This document shows, one piece after another, positions 22,900 through 36,500 of a DNA stretch of 64,000 nt. The DNA comes from Allodiplogaster sudhausi (lineage: Eukaryota > Nematoda > Chromadorea > Rhabditida > Diplogasteridae). The notes below the pieces were generated by a model. The model was given only the letters and a program-made list of their open reading frames with translations, was not told where the DNA came from and made no database searches. The stretch is from assembly GCA_945643635.1 (NCBI GenBank), contig CALZFC010000248.1:4413501-4477500 (forward strand), given 5' to 3'. The first letter of the stretch is position 1; every line of letters starts with the position of its first letter. The translations under genes and the position numbers were made by a program.

Positions 22900-24020
22900 A
22901 ATAAAGTGGTTGTCAGATAATTGGATGATTAATTCATAATCTGCAGATGAATTGTAAAAAAAAGCTAGAAATATATTTAGAGACACGTTAAGCATTAAGG
23001 CTTATATACTACAATAAAATAAGTTATGAACTGAAGATCATTCGAATGTACCCCTGTTATAGTAGGGTGTTCTACAAATTTTTTCTTTATTTTTAATTGA
23101 GATATATTTTTTTAAGTGCTAACTTTGCATGACGATCCGAATGGAGAGCAATGAAATCCGGCCCGGGTGCAGCCCCAAAAGAGAGAATGAAGTGGATTAC
23201 GTCTGCCCATTCAAGATTAGGGAGGAACTGCTAATTCCGTTAGAGTCGCACTTGGTTATTTCGTAAGTAACACTATATTAGGCAAATGTGACGAAATGAG
23301 GAGTGATAATTAATGAGATGAGACTTGGACACAGAACACTCGGATAAAACTGTTTTCTCCTCTCCAAACAACGTCTTTTATGCCTGAAAACAAAAAAAGG
23401 AGTGATCGCTCGTTGTGCTCTAGTTTTCGCTTCTTCAATGACTCATTCTCTCTGCCTCTCTCGCTTTCCTCTCTTCTCCTATTAAACCATGCTATCTGGC
23501 CGAGACTTGTGCGCAGATTGCTCGAATAAGACCCTCTCATTTCTTTCTCCCACTATTGTTTCTCTTTTCCACCCTATTTTTAACTTTTACATTTACTTCA
23601 TTACATGTATTTCTCGATATCCGCACGTAGGCTTATAACTCACAGACTAATTGTAAGCGAACCACTTCAAAAGTGGCAATTGTAAAAATGTTTAGCGTAA
23701 GAAAAATATATTGAGAAATCATATTCTGACATTTGAGGGACTGGAATCTTGGTCGACTGCCGCCTTAGGTTCAACATAAAAGGTCCCTTTTTTCTTGTTC
23801 AGTACCGAACGGTAGGAATTTAAATTTACATGTTTTGGTCAAAGTAGCGAGTCCGAATTTTTATATGCATACTTTATGAAGATGAGTGAGACACGCGTAG
23901 CCAAGTATTCTAGACACTATTCATCAGTAGAATATGCATGCGTAGATATTCGCTATCTGCATAACAAATATTAAGACGAATAATTCCAAGTAATTCTCTT
24001 TCGCTCTTTCGGCGACGATA
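22900..24020. other. Intergenic region with an orphan BATH-flank repeat
   Basis: The segment 23120-23305 is clearly related to the flank found beside the BATH copies (4690-4870, 8395-8580, 11585-11780 and mirrors), including CCATTCAAGATT and GAACTGCTAATT. No BATH exon lies beside it. The remainder to 24020 shows nothing else recognisable. Confidence 0.6.
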
Positions 24021-27000
24021 TCAGCGACGGCTGTCCTGTAATTTATTGATTGACATCTCCGTCAGGTCCGGAATGCTGCTTCTTCGACGTGCTCCGTGTT
24101 CCTGCATGGCAGAATGGCTGCTTACATTTCCATTAAAACAATCAATTACAAATGGGACTCACGACTATAGAATTCCACTGAAATTTGAAATAAAGAGTGA
24201 GAGGTCTTATGAACTGTATTCTATGAATTCAGCCCTGTTAGTCACCGTGGTAACCTCGTATTAAGGAATCTTCTTTACCTGTGTTGGAAAGATGCGTTCG
24301 GAGCCGCAGAGCGCAAAGGCGGCAAGCACGAACAAGAGGCTGGCGATCTCGACGATGGAGACGGCGGAGAGGCCGAGCCAGAGGCCGGCCTGGCCGCCGA
24401 GGTCAGTGAGCGCCGAGGACAGCTGCAAGCAATGTTTTGGCACAAAAAATATTTTTTTCCAAAAATAAAAACAACTATTCAATGAATACACAGGACATAT
24501 TTTTCAGTAGTGCGCGTGATTTGCAGTGAGAGCATGAAAGGACACGAATAACAAACACTATAGGATGGCGATTCGGTGCGGACGTCGACGGTGAGCGAGC
24601 TGAAGAAGACCTGGACGATCAGGCCGTTCTGCTTGTACCTGCAGATCGCAGGAAATATTTGACAAGCTTTATAAATATGTAGAAAAGTATGAATCCATGC
24701 AGAATCGATATTTTTCATTCGCGTATATTATTTCTTGCATAAAGTAAATGTGCAAACAACTAAATGCGCCCAACCAGACGACGCATTCGTTCACGGATGC
24801 AAAGTTATCGTTCCACGACTCGCAACTGCCGAGCTGTAAACTTTCTATTTCTTTTAAACCCATAATGTCAAGCAGAATGATTGTATACGCACGCCGGCTG
24901 TTCCAGCAGTTGTCAGATTCAACTTTGGCGGCTCGCGAACCCGTGGAGGACGGCTGGGTGTGCCCTGAAAGTATGGTTTTTGTGGTTATTGTTTCCACAA
25001 TCAGGGTGAATTTCCACAACCGTTGGGTGAAGTCAAGATCAAAGGAATCGGCAGCCATGACTGCGGTTTAAAGTCTAAAAAAAAATATATATAATAGGAC
25101 CAGGATAGGTGGTCCTGATGCAGAAGATGATTTAGTGGCAGTTGTCAGCTGAGCCGGAGGTTGGATGAGAGGGTTGCGTGGTTCGCCGGTGTCCACCGTC
25201 GATTGAAGGGTGGGTGAAGTCGGCAAGGCTGGAGTAGTCGGCACCTTAATCGATCCCTTCTGCGCTGTTCCTTCGAGAATGTCGACGTCGTCGAGAAAAC
25301 CGCGCTTCCGTCTGCGCCCTCCGGCGGTAGTCTGCTTGGCCTTATACTTTGCGTAGTCGATTCGCCAGGCCGGCTTGCAGCTATTAGTCCAATCCGACGA
25401 CTGACGAACGCGACGCGACCGCGGCGCATCGTCAGTCTATAACCGATTCGATTATATCAACATGATATTCCCTAAGGCTACATTAGTCATAACGCACGCC
25501 ATTCTCAGCTTCAAAAACCGCAAGCATTTCGTTCTTCGCCGATATTTCCTCAGCGTAATCTTCAAGGTCGTACTCATCAACGTCTCTGGAACGCACACAC
25601 ACTTTTTACCATTATCAATTTACTTGTTACATTCGATCACTCTGCGCTTTCCTTGTCTCTGTCATCTGCCAACCTTCTCCGGCGGCCTGAGCCTCCAGTC
25701 TCGTAGCCGACCGGAATACCGACGCCATTGTTGCAAACGGAGGGTTCGTTGCACGTCGTAACTCTTGTGTCATCCTTTGTGAAATCCCAAGACGGACGAG
25801 TCAGCGCAAAGTTCTCGAAGGAGTAGTACTTGTAGAACTGAAGAAGAAGGAGAGAAAGAATGATATCATAGAAGAAAGGAAAGTTGGAGATTAAAGAATG
25901 TTGTTAGAGAATGATAGAGAATGACAGACAGAGAAGCGAGAGGGAGGGGGAGAAAGAGTGCGGAAAGATATTAGTAGGATACATTACGTCGTTGCATGAC
26001 TTCCCAAACTCGGGATTCTCCGGTATGTGATCATTGTTGTCGCACGTGTAGTAGCACGGCCAACACGTCGACCAATACTCGTTCGGATCCAGGTCGCCAA
26101 GAGTAAAGCTGCGTTTGCAGCAGAGGCGGGCGCCGCTTTAAAAGAGCGTGCGCTTCCTAATGTTTATCTCGAATATACTATCCACTCATAACTACTTTTT
26201 TGTTTTTAATTTATTGTCATGCTACTTCGTCAATTTCTGAACGAATTTAATATGTGTAAATTAATGCTGCTCAATTATACATATGTAAAACAGAACGGCA
26301 TACTTATAGAGCAGAAGAATGGAGATGCGATACTAACACACAGTTGATGCCGACCGGGGAGTCGGGACAAAGTCCAATCCATCTCGAAGTTGCAAGCAAA
26401 TCCGTGTAGTACTTTGGCGCCGGCGTGCACTCCGTTCTAATATGGCAAATGGACACGGCTTACATTAGATGAATTTCGCTCGGAAGGTATCGATTATTTT
26501 ATGATGGATTAGTAAATATTGAATTTCTGTCGGAAAGTATAGACACCTTTCACAGCAAAGAACCATGCTGTCTTGAGGAGCGTTCACATGCCTTAATTGT
26601 CCGCCCAACTTTGTTTGGACAATTAAAGAAGGACGATCGCACAGAAAACATAATTTATGCAGGTTCGACTCGCCGCGTTCATTCTCTGGTTAGGCACTCT
26701 CATTCACGCGTGCTATTTCGCAGATTGCACAATAAAGGCTGCGTTATAATAGCACGCGCGCATGAAAGTGCGTAGGTCCATGGGAATCTCACATATGTTT
26801 CCTCTTTTAATCTAATTCTAACCACAGGATCGGATGTTTACGAAACGTTGAAGAATAGATACTCACGTCGTCGTTGTCTGTTCTGTTGTGGAAGTCACCG
26901 TAGTTGTCGTTGGTGCCGGTGTCGTCGTCGTAGGACTGAATCAAGCAAGTTTAAGAAAGGAATTGCACTCACTCCTTTTTTTAGGGAGCGATCAATTTCG

Positions 27001-30000
27001 TTTACAAGTGGGGAAGGTCTGAAGGTATCGACTGCTTTATGAGTGATTAGTCAATAATGATTTTTTTCTCTTCAAGTATAGACACCTTTCACAGCAAAGA
27101 ACCACGCTGTCCTGAGCGTGTATGTACATATGTATGTGTCTTAATTGCCCGCCCTATGTGTCTACTTTGCACATTTAAAGGAGGACGATCGCAGAAAAAT
27201 AATAAATGCAGGTTCGACTCTCATAGAAGTTTTGGGTGATCGCCCTCTTTTAATCTAGTTAAAAGATTAAGCGACGTTCATGTCACGTTTAAGAAGAGAT
27301 TCTCACGTCGTCGTTGTCGGTTCTGTTGTTGTTGTCACCGTAGTTGTCGTTGGCGCCGGTGTCGTCGTAGTTGGACTGAAACAAGCAAGTTTAAGAGAGG
27401 ATTTGCAATCCTTTTTTTATGGTGCCGATCCATTTCTATTACAATAGGTGTGTGGGTGGGGTGACTATCCAAAATGACACGAAATGAATAAAAATGATGA
27501 AAATGTTTTGCTTCTATTTCCACAATAGGACATGATTTATATCAATTCTTTCATGCGAGTGTCTATACTCAGGTTTGCAAATGTTACATTTATATGCTAG
27601 GCAGTGTTATACGTGGTCGTGGTCGCTGCAGTCGTTAGTGGTTTCGTGACAGGTGTCGTTGTTGTTGGCAAGCCGGTGGCTACAGGCACTGTGGTTGTAG
27701 GCACTGTGGTGATCGGCACTGTGGTAATCGGTTCTCTGGTAGTCGGCACGGTGGTAATCGGCACTTCGGTAGAAGCCACTGTGATAATCGGCACTTCGGT
27801 AGTTGGCACTGTGGTAATCGGTACTATTGTAGTCGGCAAGGTGGTAATCAGTACTCTGGCATCCGTCACGGTGGTAATCGGCACTTCGGTAGTAGGCACT
27901 GTGGTATCCGGAACTGTGGTGATCGGCACTGTGGTAAGCGAAACTTCGGTAGTCGGCACGGTGGTAAGCGAAACTTCGGTAGTCGGCACGGTGGTAAGCG
28001 GAACTTCGGTTGTACGCACTGTGGGACTCGGCACTGGGGTTCTAGGGAGTGGGATAGTGGAAGTAGTTGTACTGGCCGTAGTCGTGCTTGGTTTGGTCTT
28101 AGTCGTGGTAGTGGTCCTGTACTTTGAAGAAGCGTGGATAATCTCCTGTAAATATTCGGTTTTTATGTCATTGTCAGATTAAATGATAAATTAAGTGACG
28201 TCATCATTTCATTCATATAAGCCACCTTCAGATGTTGCTGCTGCTCCGTAGTGCCCGTGCCGACATTGTATTTCTGAGCCGGGTATCTAAAATAACGAGA
28301 AAAGGACTATTTATTAACATTGTTATAAATATTTATTGCTAATGATAATCTCAGAAGTATATTTAGGTATAAAATATGACAGCGACACCTGGCGAGTGTG
28401 ACTGTCATGGAGTAGTCGACTTGCTCGCAAGCCGGTAGGCAGTCGCAGTCGGTCAGGGCGTTCAGATTCTCTTCGTCCGCTGTCTGGTCGCCTTTCAACT
28501 TTTGGAGGCACGCCACTGGAATTTCGTGCGAAATAAAGAAGAAAAAAGTTTTATTATGATTAATGTTGTAATGCTTTATTTCTGTTTTTAATTAATTAAT
28601 TATTTTTGTAATTACGAGCAACGCACTATCTTCAGGTGTTGAGCACGTTGCTGTGGGATTGTTGACGTCTTGCAGGTAGCGAGGATCGGCACAGCCGCAC
28701 CTGAAAAACAAAAGACATTTATTAATTGCTGAATGGAATAAATTATTTAAATAGCATTATAGTAAGATTTTTTAAAGCCTCTCATAATTCATTCGTCGAG
28801 AGTAATATGTAAGAAAGGAGCGGTACCGTTGGATAATGTTGCGTTGTATGCAACTGTTGAAGCATGTCTCGATCGTGTAGTTGTAGGCCTAGATTAGGAT
28901 AAAAACGATTATGGATAAAGTCTCATAATGTTTCTCAAACATGATTTCATTTTGCATTTTCTGTTTGTCCGAATTCTTCCTGGTGCAGAGTTTGTTTTAC
29001 TAGGAAACCTTTGAAGAAGAAGAAAAATGGTACAGTAACCAACAGTATAATAGTTCGTCTCGTTCGACTCTCTTTGAATGCAGTTGCCATACGGCGGCTC
29101 TGCACGATTAATGATGCTCTGAAAAAAAAGCTTTTATCTTTGCCGCCGTGTCATGAGAGTTTTTTCTTCCAAAAACGGCATAACAACATCGATTTTTTTC
29201 TCTCCATTCTTTAGTGAACTCTTTTCTCCTTAATTTAGTAAACTGTTGCCTTTGTAACCGCGACTGATGCTTGTGAGCCGACGCCGACGTCGATCGGGTG
29301 GACATCGAGGGCCGGAAAGTAGGAAGGATCGTGGACGACGAGACGGAAGCCGGCCTTGTCCGTTGTTGACAAGAAGTCGTAGTCTTGATTTGTTGACTGT
29401 TGTTGCTGCAAAAGGATTGTCAGATTCCCATGCATAAATGTGGATGTCATTATTTAGTTAAGCGAGAGTTTCCTCCAAAGCTGTTGTTCACCTTATTTGA
29501 CAGTTGTGCTCTCATAAATACCAATGTAAGCTCACTGTATGCATGGATTTATGATTTCAAAGACTTAGAGGAAGATGTGTTGATCTCTTTGTTTCATTCT
29601 CGTCTTCACTAGCATTCAATGCGTGCATTCATTGTTCGTGGTTAAAGGACAGTGTCACGGCGAATGTGCGAGCATATCCGAAGACAATTTTCTCCCTTCC
29701 TTTTTCTCTCTTCTTTCCATTATCTTTCAACCTTCTCAAGGTCTCTTATATATTGTGGATTAAAATTGTAAACTTTTAGACTTTTCAAAATGCTAATTGT
29801 AAGAAAGTACTGTACATTCATTGAGGAAGGACTCGAGAGCGCATGAACTCAGTGCGTGTAGAAGATAGGAAAAAGGGGAGTGGGCGGACATTTTCTTAAA
29901 ATATGCACGCGGAGTTGCCCTTTAAGAGAGTGGATAGGTAGGCACAAGCAGAATCCCGGTGCATCACCATGGAGCCAATGGCAAGATATCATGCCATTTT

Positions 30001-32113
30001 GTACCAAAAGTGTTAAACGTTCAATGTTCAGTTAACAAAGAACGGAAAGTGTTCATCTAACGAAGAAGTACAACTTTTCAACAGAGCATTGTCAAAAAAA
30101 TGTTTACAGATCACTTCTCAATCTTACAATTAAAGCGCGCTGCGAATTGAAAATAGCTGATAGTTCAAGCTCCATTTAGCAGTTCTTCTAAGGCAGTCTG
30201 TTGCGAAAGCAAGTTATGCATGTTTATATTAACAAGTAATAAATAATTAATCTGACTAAAAAGTGACCTTGATTGTGAGGAGCATGCGGAGACCGTAGGT
30301 GATTCCGACTCGCACGACCGTCTTGTTCGTGACGAACTGGAGGCACGTTCCGTAGTCGGGATGCGTGAAGGCGTTGAAAGAAGATCTGAACATCTTTTCG
30401 CTCGCTTTCTCTCCATTAGTCTCAGCACTTCCTTTCTCCCTCCCTCTCAAACTCTCCCTCCCTCTTTTACAGCTTTCGAAGAAGCTTCAATTTGTCGCAC
30501 ATGAATTGGCCGTGTCCGTAAATTAGTAAAAATCCACAGAATATGTCCGCAGAATGGTGAACCATCAAAAGCCTTCCAAAACTATTGGGGACAAAACGCT
30601 GTGCTCTTTCTCACAGCTGGCATGGCTGCGCTGCAAAGGTGCACTCGGTGACGAGGTCATCGTAGCTGTACATGGCGCGCGACCTCTCGGCCGCGTCCAT
30701 CTTGGCCGCGAGCAGCGCGAGCATGTCTCGCGCGCGCTCCTCCATCTCGTACGGCGTCTCCACATCAGACTGGAGAATAGAGATAATAATTTTATATTTA
30801 TTTTTTACACCGAAGTTCTTTGATGATTATGAGAAGATCTTGAGACTGAGCAATTTAAAAAAAGATATAAGAAATGTATCCCTTGAAGAACTTTGCACCA
30901 CAAAATTCGTTCATTCGTTGTGGCAGACTTCAGGGCAATGATGCCAAGCATTGGACATACAATATGTTTATTACCTATAGACATTTCCGTGCTCAAATAT
31001 AGAATAAAAATTCTGTGTAGGAGTTTCACCATTGCAAACAAATGTGCATAGTTGACAGCTATGCTACTACCAATATGTTTCCTTATCAGGTGAATTTTTG
31101 TGAGTTGACCATCGATCGATTCTTAATATTAACTGAAGGCATAACACGTGCAATGTGGAAAGAGTCGCTGGCGTTAGTCGTCTTCTCATTGATGGCATCC
31201 ATCTGGCGCATGAGAAGAGCAATCTCGGCAAAGGCCGGCTCGGCCTCCACCACCGACCACTTGAAGGGGTTGAAGTTGCAGAAGGTCACGGCCGGGAAGG
31301 TCTGAGAGGGAACGGTTGCAAGACTTGTAAAGGAGCAGTGATTTGTACATACCTACATACATATGTATAAAGGTATAGATGACGAATACAGATTTATGTA
31401 ATGGGAAAGTGAAATTCGCGTTAGAGGAGATGAGTAAATATGTAAGTGTACGCAGAAAGTAGAGAAAAATAGATCGAGAGAAGCAGCGAGAGATAGAGAG
31501 AGAAAGAAGGAGAGAAAGAAGGATAGAAAGAGAGAAAGAGAGAGAGAGAGATAGTGTAAGAAAGAGGGAGAGTCAACTGACTTGTTGACTGAATGTCATC
31601 GAGGTCGCCGTGTCCTTTGGCCATGACAAATACGTTTGAATGATCCATGCCAGTTGGTAGATGAAGAGGGCCGTCCTAGGGGAGGACAAGGAATCTCTCA
31701 GAAATTCTTCTTTTTATGAATGGTTGCGAACTACTGTATCGTTTCTTACATATTCTTCATAAGTATAATTTAATTAACTTATGAAGAATATGTAAAAAAA
31801 TATTGGTCAAGTAATATGTATCTACATATAGAATATGTATCTACATATAGAAAATTCTTATGCTATGATTTGTTATTTAACAAGTAGTTTTGAATAACAA
31901 ACAAATATTGGTAAATGTATTTGAAACGCAGAATTAATGAGGGAAATCAACGTTATAAAGCAATGAAGCCGAAACGAAGCAGTACAGAAGCAGCGTGACG
32001 ATGAGCCAGAAGAAGCGTTGCGCGCCATTGAAGGCGCACGCGAGATTGCGGAAGCACGCGATGCTCGACCACGTCGCAAAGTCGACGAGGATCGTGCGCA
32101 GCGAGGTTGGCAT
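24021..32113 (-). CDS. DEG/ENaC (degenerin) cation channel subunit with mucin-like insertion
   Basis: At least 22 exons, nearly all in agreed phase. E1 32113-31986 holds a short N-terminus (MPTSLRTILVDFATW) and the start of TM1. E2 31675-31582 reads ALFIYQLAWIIQTYLSW and E3 31301-31146 opens FPAVTFCNFNPFK. Later exons (30769-30615, 30385-30268, 29405-29244, 29118-29044, 28888-28827, 28700-28627, 28515-28389) hold YDFLSTTDKAGFRLVVH, EPPYGNC, CGCADPRY and CDCLPACEQVDY, all hallmarks of the extracellular domain. A Thr-rich block follows (28145-27613, 27375-27307, 26935-26867), then a Cys-rich part (26436-26338, 26135-25988, 25837-25674) and a basic/acidic part (25585-25498, 25436-25101). The end is 24638-24557 (VQVFFSSLTV), TM2 at 24422-24279 (LTDLGGQAGLWLGLSAVSIVE) and the tail at 24101-24021 (TGA). 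Exons between 25100 and 24640 are unresolved. Family members form trimeric Na+ channels for touch, acid or peptide sensing. Confidence 0.88.
26460..27376. repeat. Tandem duplication of a small exon and its intron
   Basis: The 69-nt exons 27375-27307 and 26935-26867 both read PTTTTPAPTTTTV plus a TT-rich end. Their downstream introns are also related: 26470-26680 and 27010-27215 share TATAGACACCTTTCACAGCAAAG and GCAGGTTCGACTC. One unit is about 440 bp. Duplication of a phase 2-2 exon lengthens the Thr-rich stalk without breaking the frame. Confidence 0.8.
27613..28145 (-). repeat. Thr-rich tandem repeat exon of the DEG/ENaC gene
   Basis: This single 533-bp exon starts EIIHASSKYRTTTTTKTK and then repeats a PTTEVPITTV-like unit about twelve times, ending TAATTTT at a GTATAA donor in phase 2. 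The 30-36-bp units (GTCGGCACGGTGGTAATCGG on plus) differ slightly, so it is a coding minisatellite. Ser/Thr/Pro-rich segments of this kind are usually heavily O-glycosylated outside the cell. Confidence 0.85.
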
Positions 32114-33545
32114 GAGACTTGGATTCTTTCTTGTAAGATTTTCTGGACCCGGAATAATTAAGTGCTTCAGTTTCATACACACATGCAACCACGTTCAATT
32201 CGATAAAGTAACTAAAGTATAAGTAGAGTCGGCCCACAACAAGCCTTTATCGTCACGATGTGAGGGAATTATTGATTCTTTAACATTTGTTAAAATTAAA
32301 AAAAAACAGGCTATGTACAGCTTACAGCTTACAATCAGACCTCCCAGAACGCCAAAGGATGCGGACAGTGAGGTTTGACTTTGGAACGAGTTCTAAGTGC
32401 CATTTATGTGCCTTTCCGAAAAAGGTCAGACATTGTTTCGGCTCCATTGCTACCGTTTCACGGTGAAAAATCTCTGCTTTTCTTCTATTTCCTGGAAGAG
32501 TGGGAAGAAACGGAGAGGACGGCAGGGGAAGAAAGGAGGACTTGAGAGAGCGAGAGAAAGAGAGAAGGATATTTAGAGACACGAGAACAAATTGTTCATA
32601 ATTTCTGACCCCTTCAAGTCAGTCAGCTGCTTATTGTTAGGCATTTTAGGCCTACAACACAATTTCCAGTCTTGTTGCTGGGAGCCTCAATTGTTGATGG
32701 AAGCTTCCTTTCTCTTTAGCAAACATTAAATTTTTTTTCTCTCTTTCCTCTTTCACTCTCTATCTCTCTCGTTCTCTCGCTCTCTCTCCCTCTCCATTCT
32801 GTTCTCAACTTATCTGCATTTCAATGAGCGGGAGGAGATGCCATTTGAGAAGTTCTTACATTATACATTCTGATGATAAAAGCGTGAATATAAAAGTTGA
32901 TTCAAATAAATATCAAATCAAGTCTAATAATAAAATTACATGATCCGTTCGGAAAGCAAGCGGGTTCTTGGCTATTTTCTTTGTTCGTTACTCATAAGTC
33001 ATATTCGCTCTCCATTTGATCTCATCCACATATTTTTCCACCTGTCTCGAAGAAAGAAACAAGTCCAGCTGTCGCGTTTCTACGATTTTCAAATGAAATC
33101 AGTAGTTCAGTGACTCATGTCTCTGTTTGCTGTTTGACAGAGTGTACAGCAAACATTGCGCGTTCATTGACTTTGACATTTCCACGCGGCAGTATTTATG
33201 TAGAATGGCCTTCTCACTTCCAGTTCTATAGAAGTATACTGCGCCTCCTTTTCTCTGAAACCTTTCAGTGTGTGGTGAGGAGCCCGTATGAGCCAAGTTC
33301 CGATTATTTTTCTACCCTTAGAAACTAAAAACGTTCATTATTGAAAGAATAGGTGATTCCGCGACGTTCTGTGCAACTTTCAAAGAACAAATTTAAAATT
33401 AGAATTCGGATTTTCTCGCCAAAAATCTGACCAAAATTTGGGTTCCCGCACATGACAATTTGAATGTACGTTTTTTCTGCCACTCTTTTAACATTTAAAA
33501 GATGATCGATTGCATGTTGAATAAAAAGCTGTTTTGATTACAAGG
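32114..33545. other. Region between divergently placed genes
   Basis: Lies between the start of the minus-strand DEG/ENaC gene and the start of the plus-strand secreted-protein gene, so it should hold both promoters. A CT-rich stretch (32735-32800) is visible. Short frames occur but none has convincing splice sites or homology. Confidence 0.4.
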
Positions 33546-36500
33546 ATGTGCCTTTCTGCCGCAATTTCGAAAGTGTCTCTTCTCTTCGCCTTCTTTTCCA
33601 TTGCATCATCAGCCGATTCGTCATGCGCCATTCGTGTAAGTCGAGTGTCTTTCTTGTAGGCATTAAAATATTTAAATATCAATATTTTTTTTAAATTTGA
33701 TTCAAATCATGTTATGTTGATACCGAATCAAAAACCTACATGAATGAATTTTGAATGAATTTATTACGGTATCACAAGTAATACACGTGGTAAACAATTA
33801 ATAATAATATCAATGGTAATATGCAAACCTATACGGCCGAACACTATCTAAGAATGAGATAAAAGAGATTAAGGAATGATTAACGTTGAATTCTTATATA
33901 GCTTATTGAATGAAGACGGGGCCCTTACAAAGAAAGAATGAGATCGGGATTTAAGTCTGGATGCGGGGACGTGAAGCTTGAAGCTGAGACCGCGTGTCCT
34001 AGAATGCTTAAAACTAAGATAATGGGGGTTCTTGCGGGACAAATAGCAACGACCAAAGATAAGCTTACGAAGTATATCTAAATCTCTGTTATCGCGGCGT
34101 GCCTTGAGAGATGGTAACGAGAGTTTGAGGTTTCTATATTGACTATCAGGGAGAGAATCAAAAGTAGATCCGAAGCAACGAACAAATAGACGGCGAGTAA
34201 AGTAATTCTGGACTTTTTCTAAAATCTTAATATCCTTAAGTAAATGGGGAGAATACACGCTAGTAGCAAACTCTAAAACTGATCTGACATAAGTGGTGTA
34301 AGCGAAAACAAGGGTGTTGGGGTTTTTGCTTATGAGGGCTCTTAATATCTGGTGAAGTTTTGCCATGGCCTTAGAGGTAACAATTCTACAATGTTCAGAA
34401 AATGTCAACCTATGATCAACAACGATTCCTAGATCACGGATAGAATCACAAGCTCCTATAAGAGAGCCATTAAGGAGATAGGGAATTCTAGGATTTGAAG
34501 TACCAATATGCAAGACAGAGCACTTGTCAATCGCTAATGGAAGTTGCCAAGTATTGGCCCAACATGAAACAATATCAATAGCATTTTGAAGAGAAGCTCT
34601 ATCCTCCGAAAGACCGAAAGCCTTGTAAACTTTAATATCATCAGCAAACGCCTTAACGACGGCACCAGTAGGTTCTATCAATGGTGGAAGATCTGCGACA
34701 TATATAAGGAAGAGAAGGGGACCACAAACGCTACCCTGGGGAACTCCACTTACAACATGTCTTGGAGGAGAGACTGATGTACCTACCCGAACAACAAAGG
34801 ATCGATTTGAAAGAAACTCTTTAAACCAATTAATGACCTTAGCTGGAAAATTATAATGCTGAAGTTTGTATATAAGCTTACGATGAGAAACCCTATCAAA
34901 AGCTTTGGCATGATCAAAGTATATTACATCAGTTGTACGAGAGTTAGAAAGAGAACGTGTCCAATACTCCATAGCATCTAACAGTTGCAACTCAATTGAT
35001 CTATTTGGCCTAAAGCCGTACTGTTCGTCAGGCAAGATGTGCGCCTCTTCGGACCAACGATAAAGAGACTTACAAAGCATTCGCTCAAAAACTCGAGAAA
35101 AGAAACAGGTTATGCTAACCGGTCTATAATTGGAAGGATCAGAGAAGGGGGGCTTCTTGCGTAAAGGAACAATAATAGATTGTTTCCAAATAGAGGGAAT
35201 AACCGAGTGACAATATGAAAAGCTGAATATATATTCGAGACATTCACTAATGGGAACGGCCAATTGCTTAAGAAAATGCATATTAAAGTGGTCAGGAGCT
35301 TTGCAAGAAGAGTTCTTCCATCTCTCTATCAAATTACATATATCATGACGAGCGAAATGAACAGAAAACGGGGGTGCTATAGGCGATGGGGAGAATAACA
35401 CTGGAGGTAGAAAAGAGTCGTCTTGAATAAAATGACTAGAAAACGAAGTAGCTAATAGGTCAGCCTTAGCAGAGTCATCTGAGCAACTAGTACCGGATTG
35501 ATCAATTAAAATATCTACGCCTCTCTGAGCATTAGAAATCCTATTTCTGACATAACGGAAGAATATACGCTTATTACTTGATTCAATAATCTTCTTTTCT
35601 ATATTTCTAGCGTATCTGTCGACGGCGGACTAATACATACGACTAAGTTTTAAAAATTCAGAGCGAGATTCAATAGAACCAATTACCAGATTTCGTTTCC
35701 AAGCTTTATAACGCCTAGATCGCAGTCTGTGAATATGTTCAGGAAGTTTTTCACCATTAAGCGAAACGCGCTTATAGGGAACAAAATTAGCTTCTACAAA
35801 TTTAAGGGACGACGAAAAAGCTGCATACATCTCATCAATGTCACAAGTTCTATGGAATACATCAAGCAAATTAAGATTAAATAAATATTGGGCAGCTGCT
35901 GTATAATCTACTTTATGAAAATCTTTAACAAAAGTATATAAAGGAACAGTAAATTGCAAATTAATTGTTGCTGTAAGAGCAGAATGATCAGAAGTTGCAA
36001 ATGGAGGGATCAAGGAGGTATCTGAGATAAGGCCAGGGGAATTACTGAGAATGAGATCCAGAGTGTGACCATTACATGTTGCGGAAGGGGTAAGTTGGGC
36101 AAGGTGAGAGGACTGAATTAAGGCTAGAAATTCTTTCGCTTGAGACGATGCCGGAGGGGCCATGGGAGGAGGAGAATGCCAATCAATATCAGGGTAATTA
36201 AAATCTCCTAAGAGTAGTGATGGATGGGCGCAAGTAGATAGGTCTCTTATATACTTGAGAAGCTGAGAATTATCTACAGCTGCGCAGGACGGGGGGCGGT
36301 AGACCAAAATAATACGAAATGCATCATCATCTACAAAGACATCCAGAGAGAGGAGTTCAAAGGCATTAGGCAGAGAGAGAGAAAAGATTGTCTTAACTGT
36401 GAAACAGGAGCTAACAAAAATGGCGACTCCGCCTCCTTTCTTTCTAATTCTATCTCTACGGAAAAGGTTGTAATTACATGTCTCATCGGCTAACAAAAGG

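Noticed and set aside
26660..26690. GGTTCGACTC resembling a tRNA T-arm (also near 27205)
   Set aside because: No D-arm, anticodon stem or acceptor stem could be paired around it; it lies in a duplicated intron.
27604..28182. 192-codon Val/Gly-rich frame on plus
   Set aside because: It is the antisense of the Thr-rich DEG/ENaC exon, whose minus-strand reading has agreed phases on both sides.
34586..34777. 63-codon plus frame inside the LINE
   Set aside because: Antisense of the reverse transcriptase region, no independent support.
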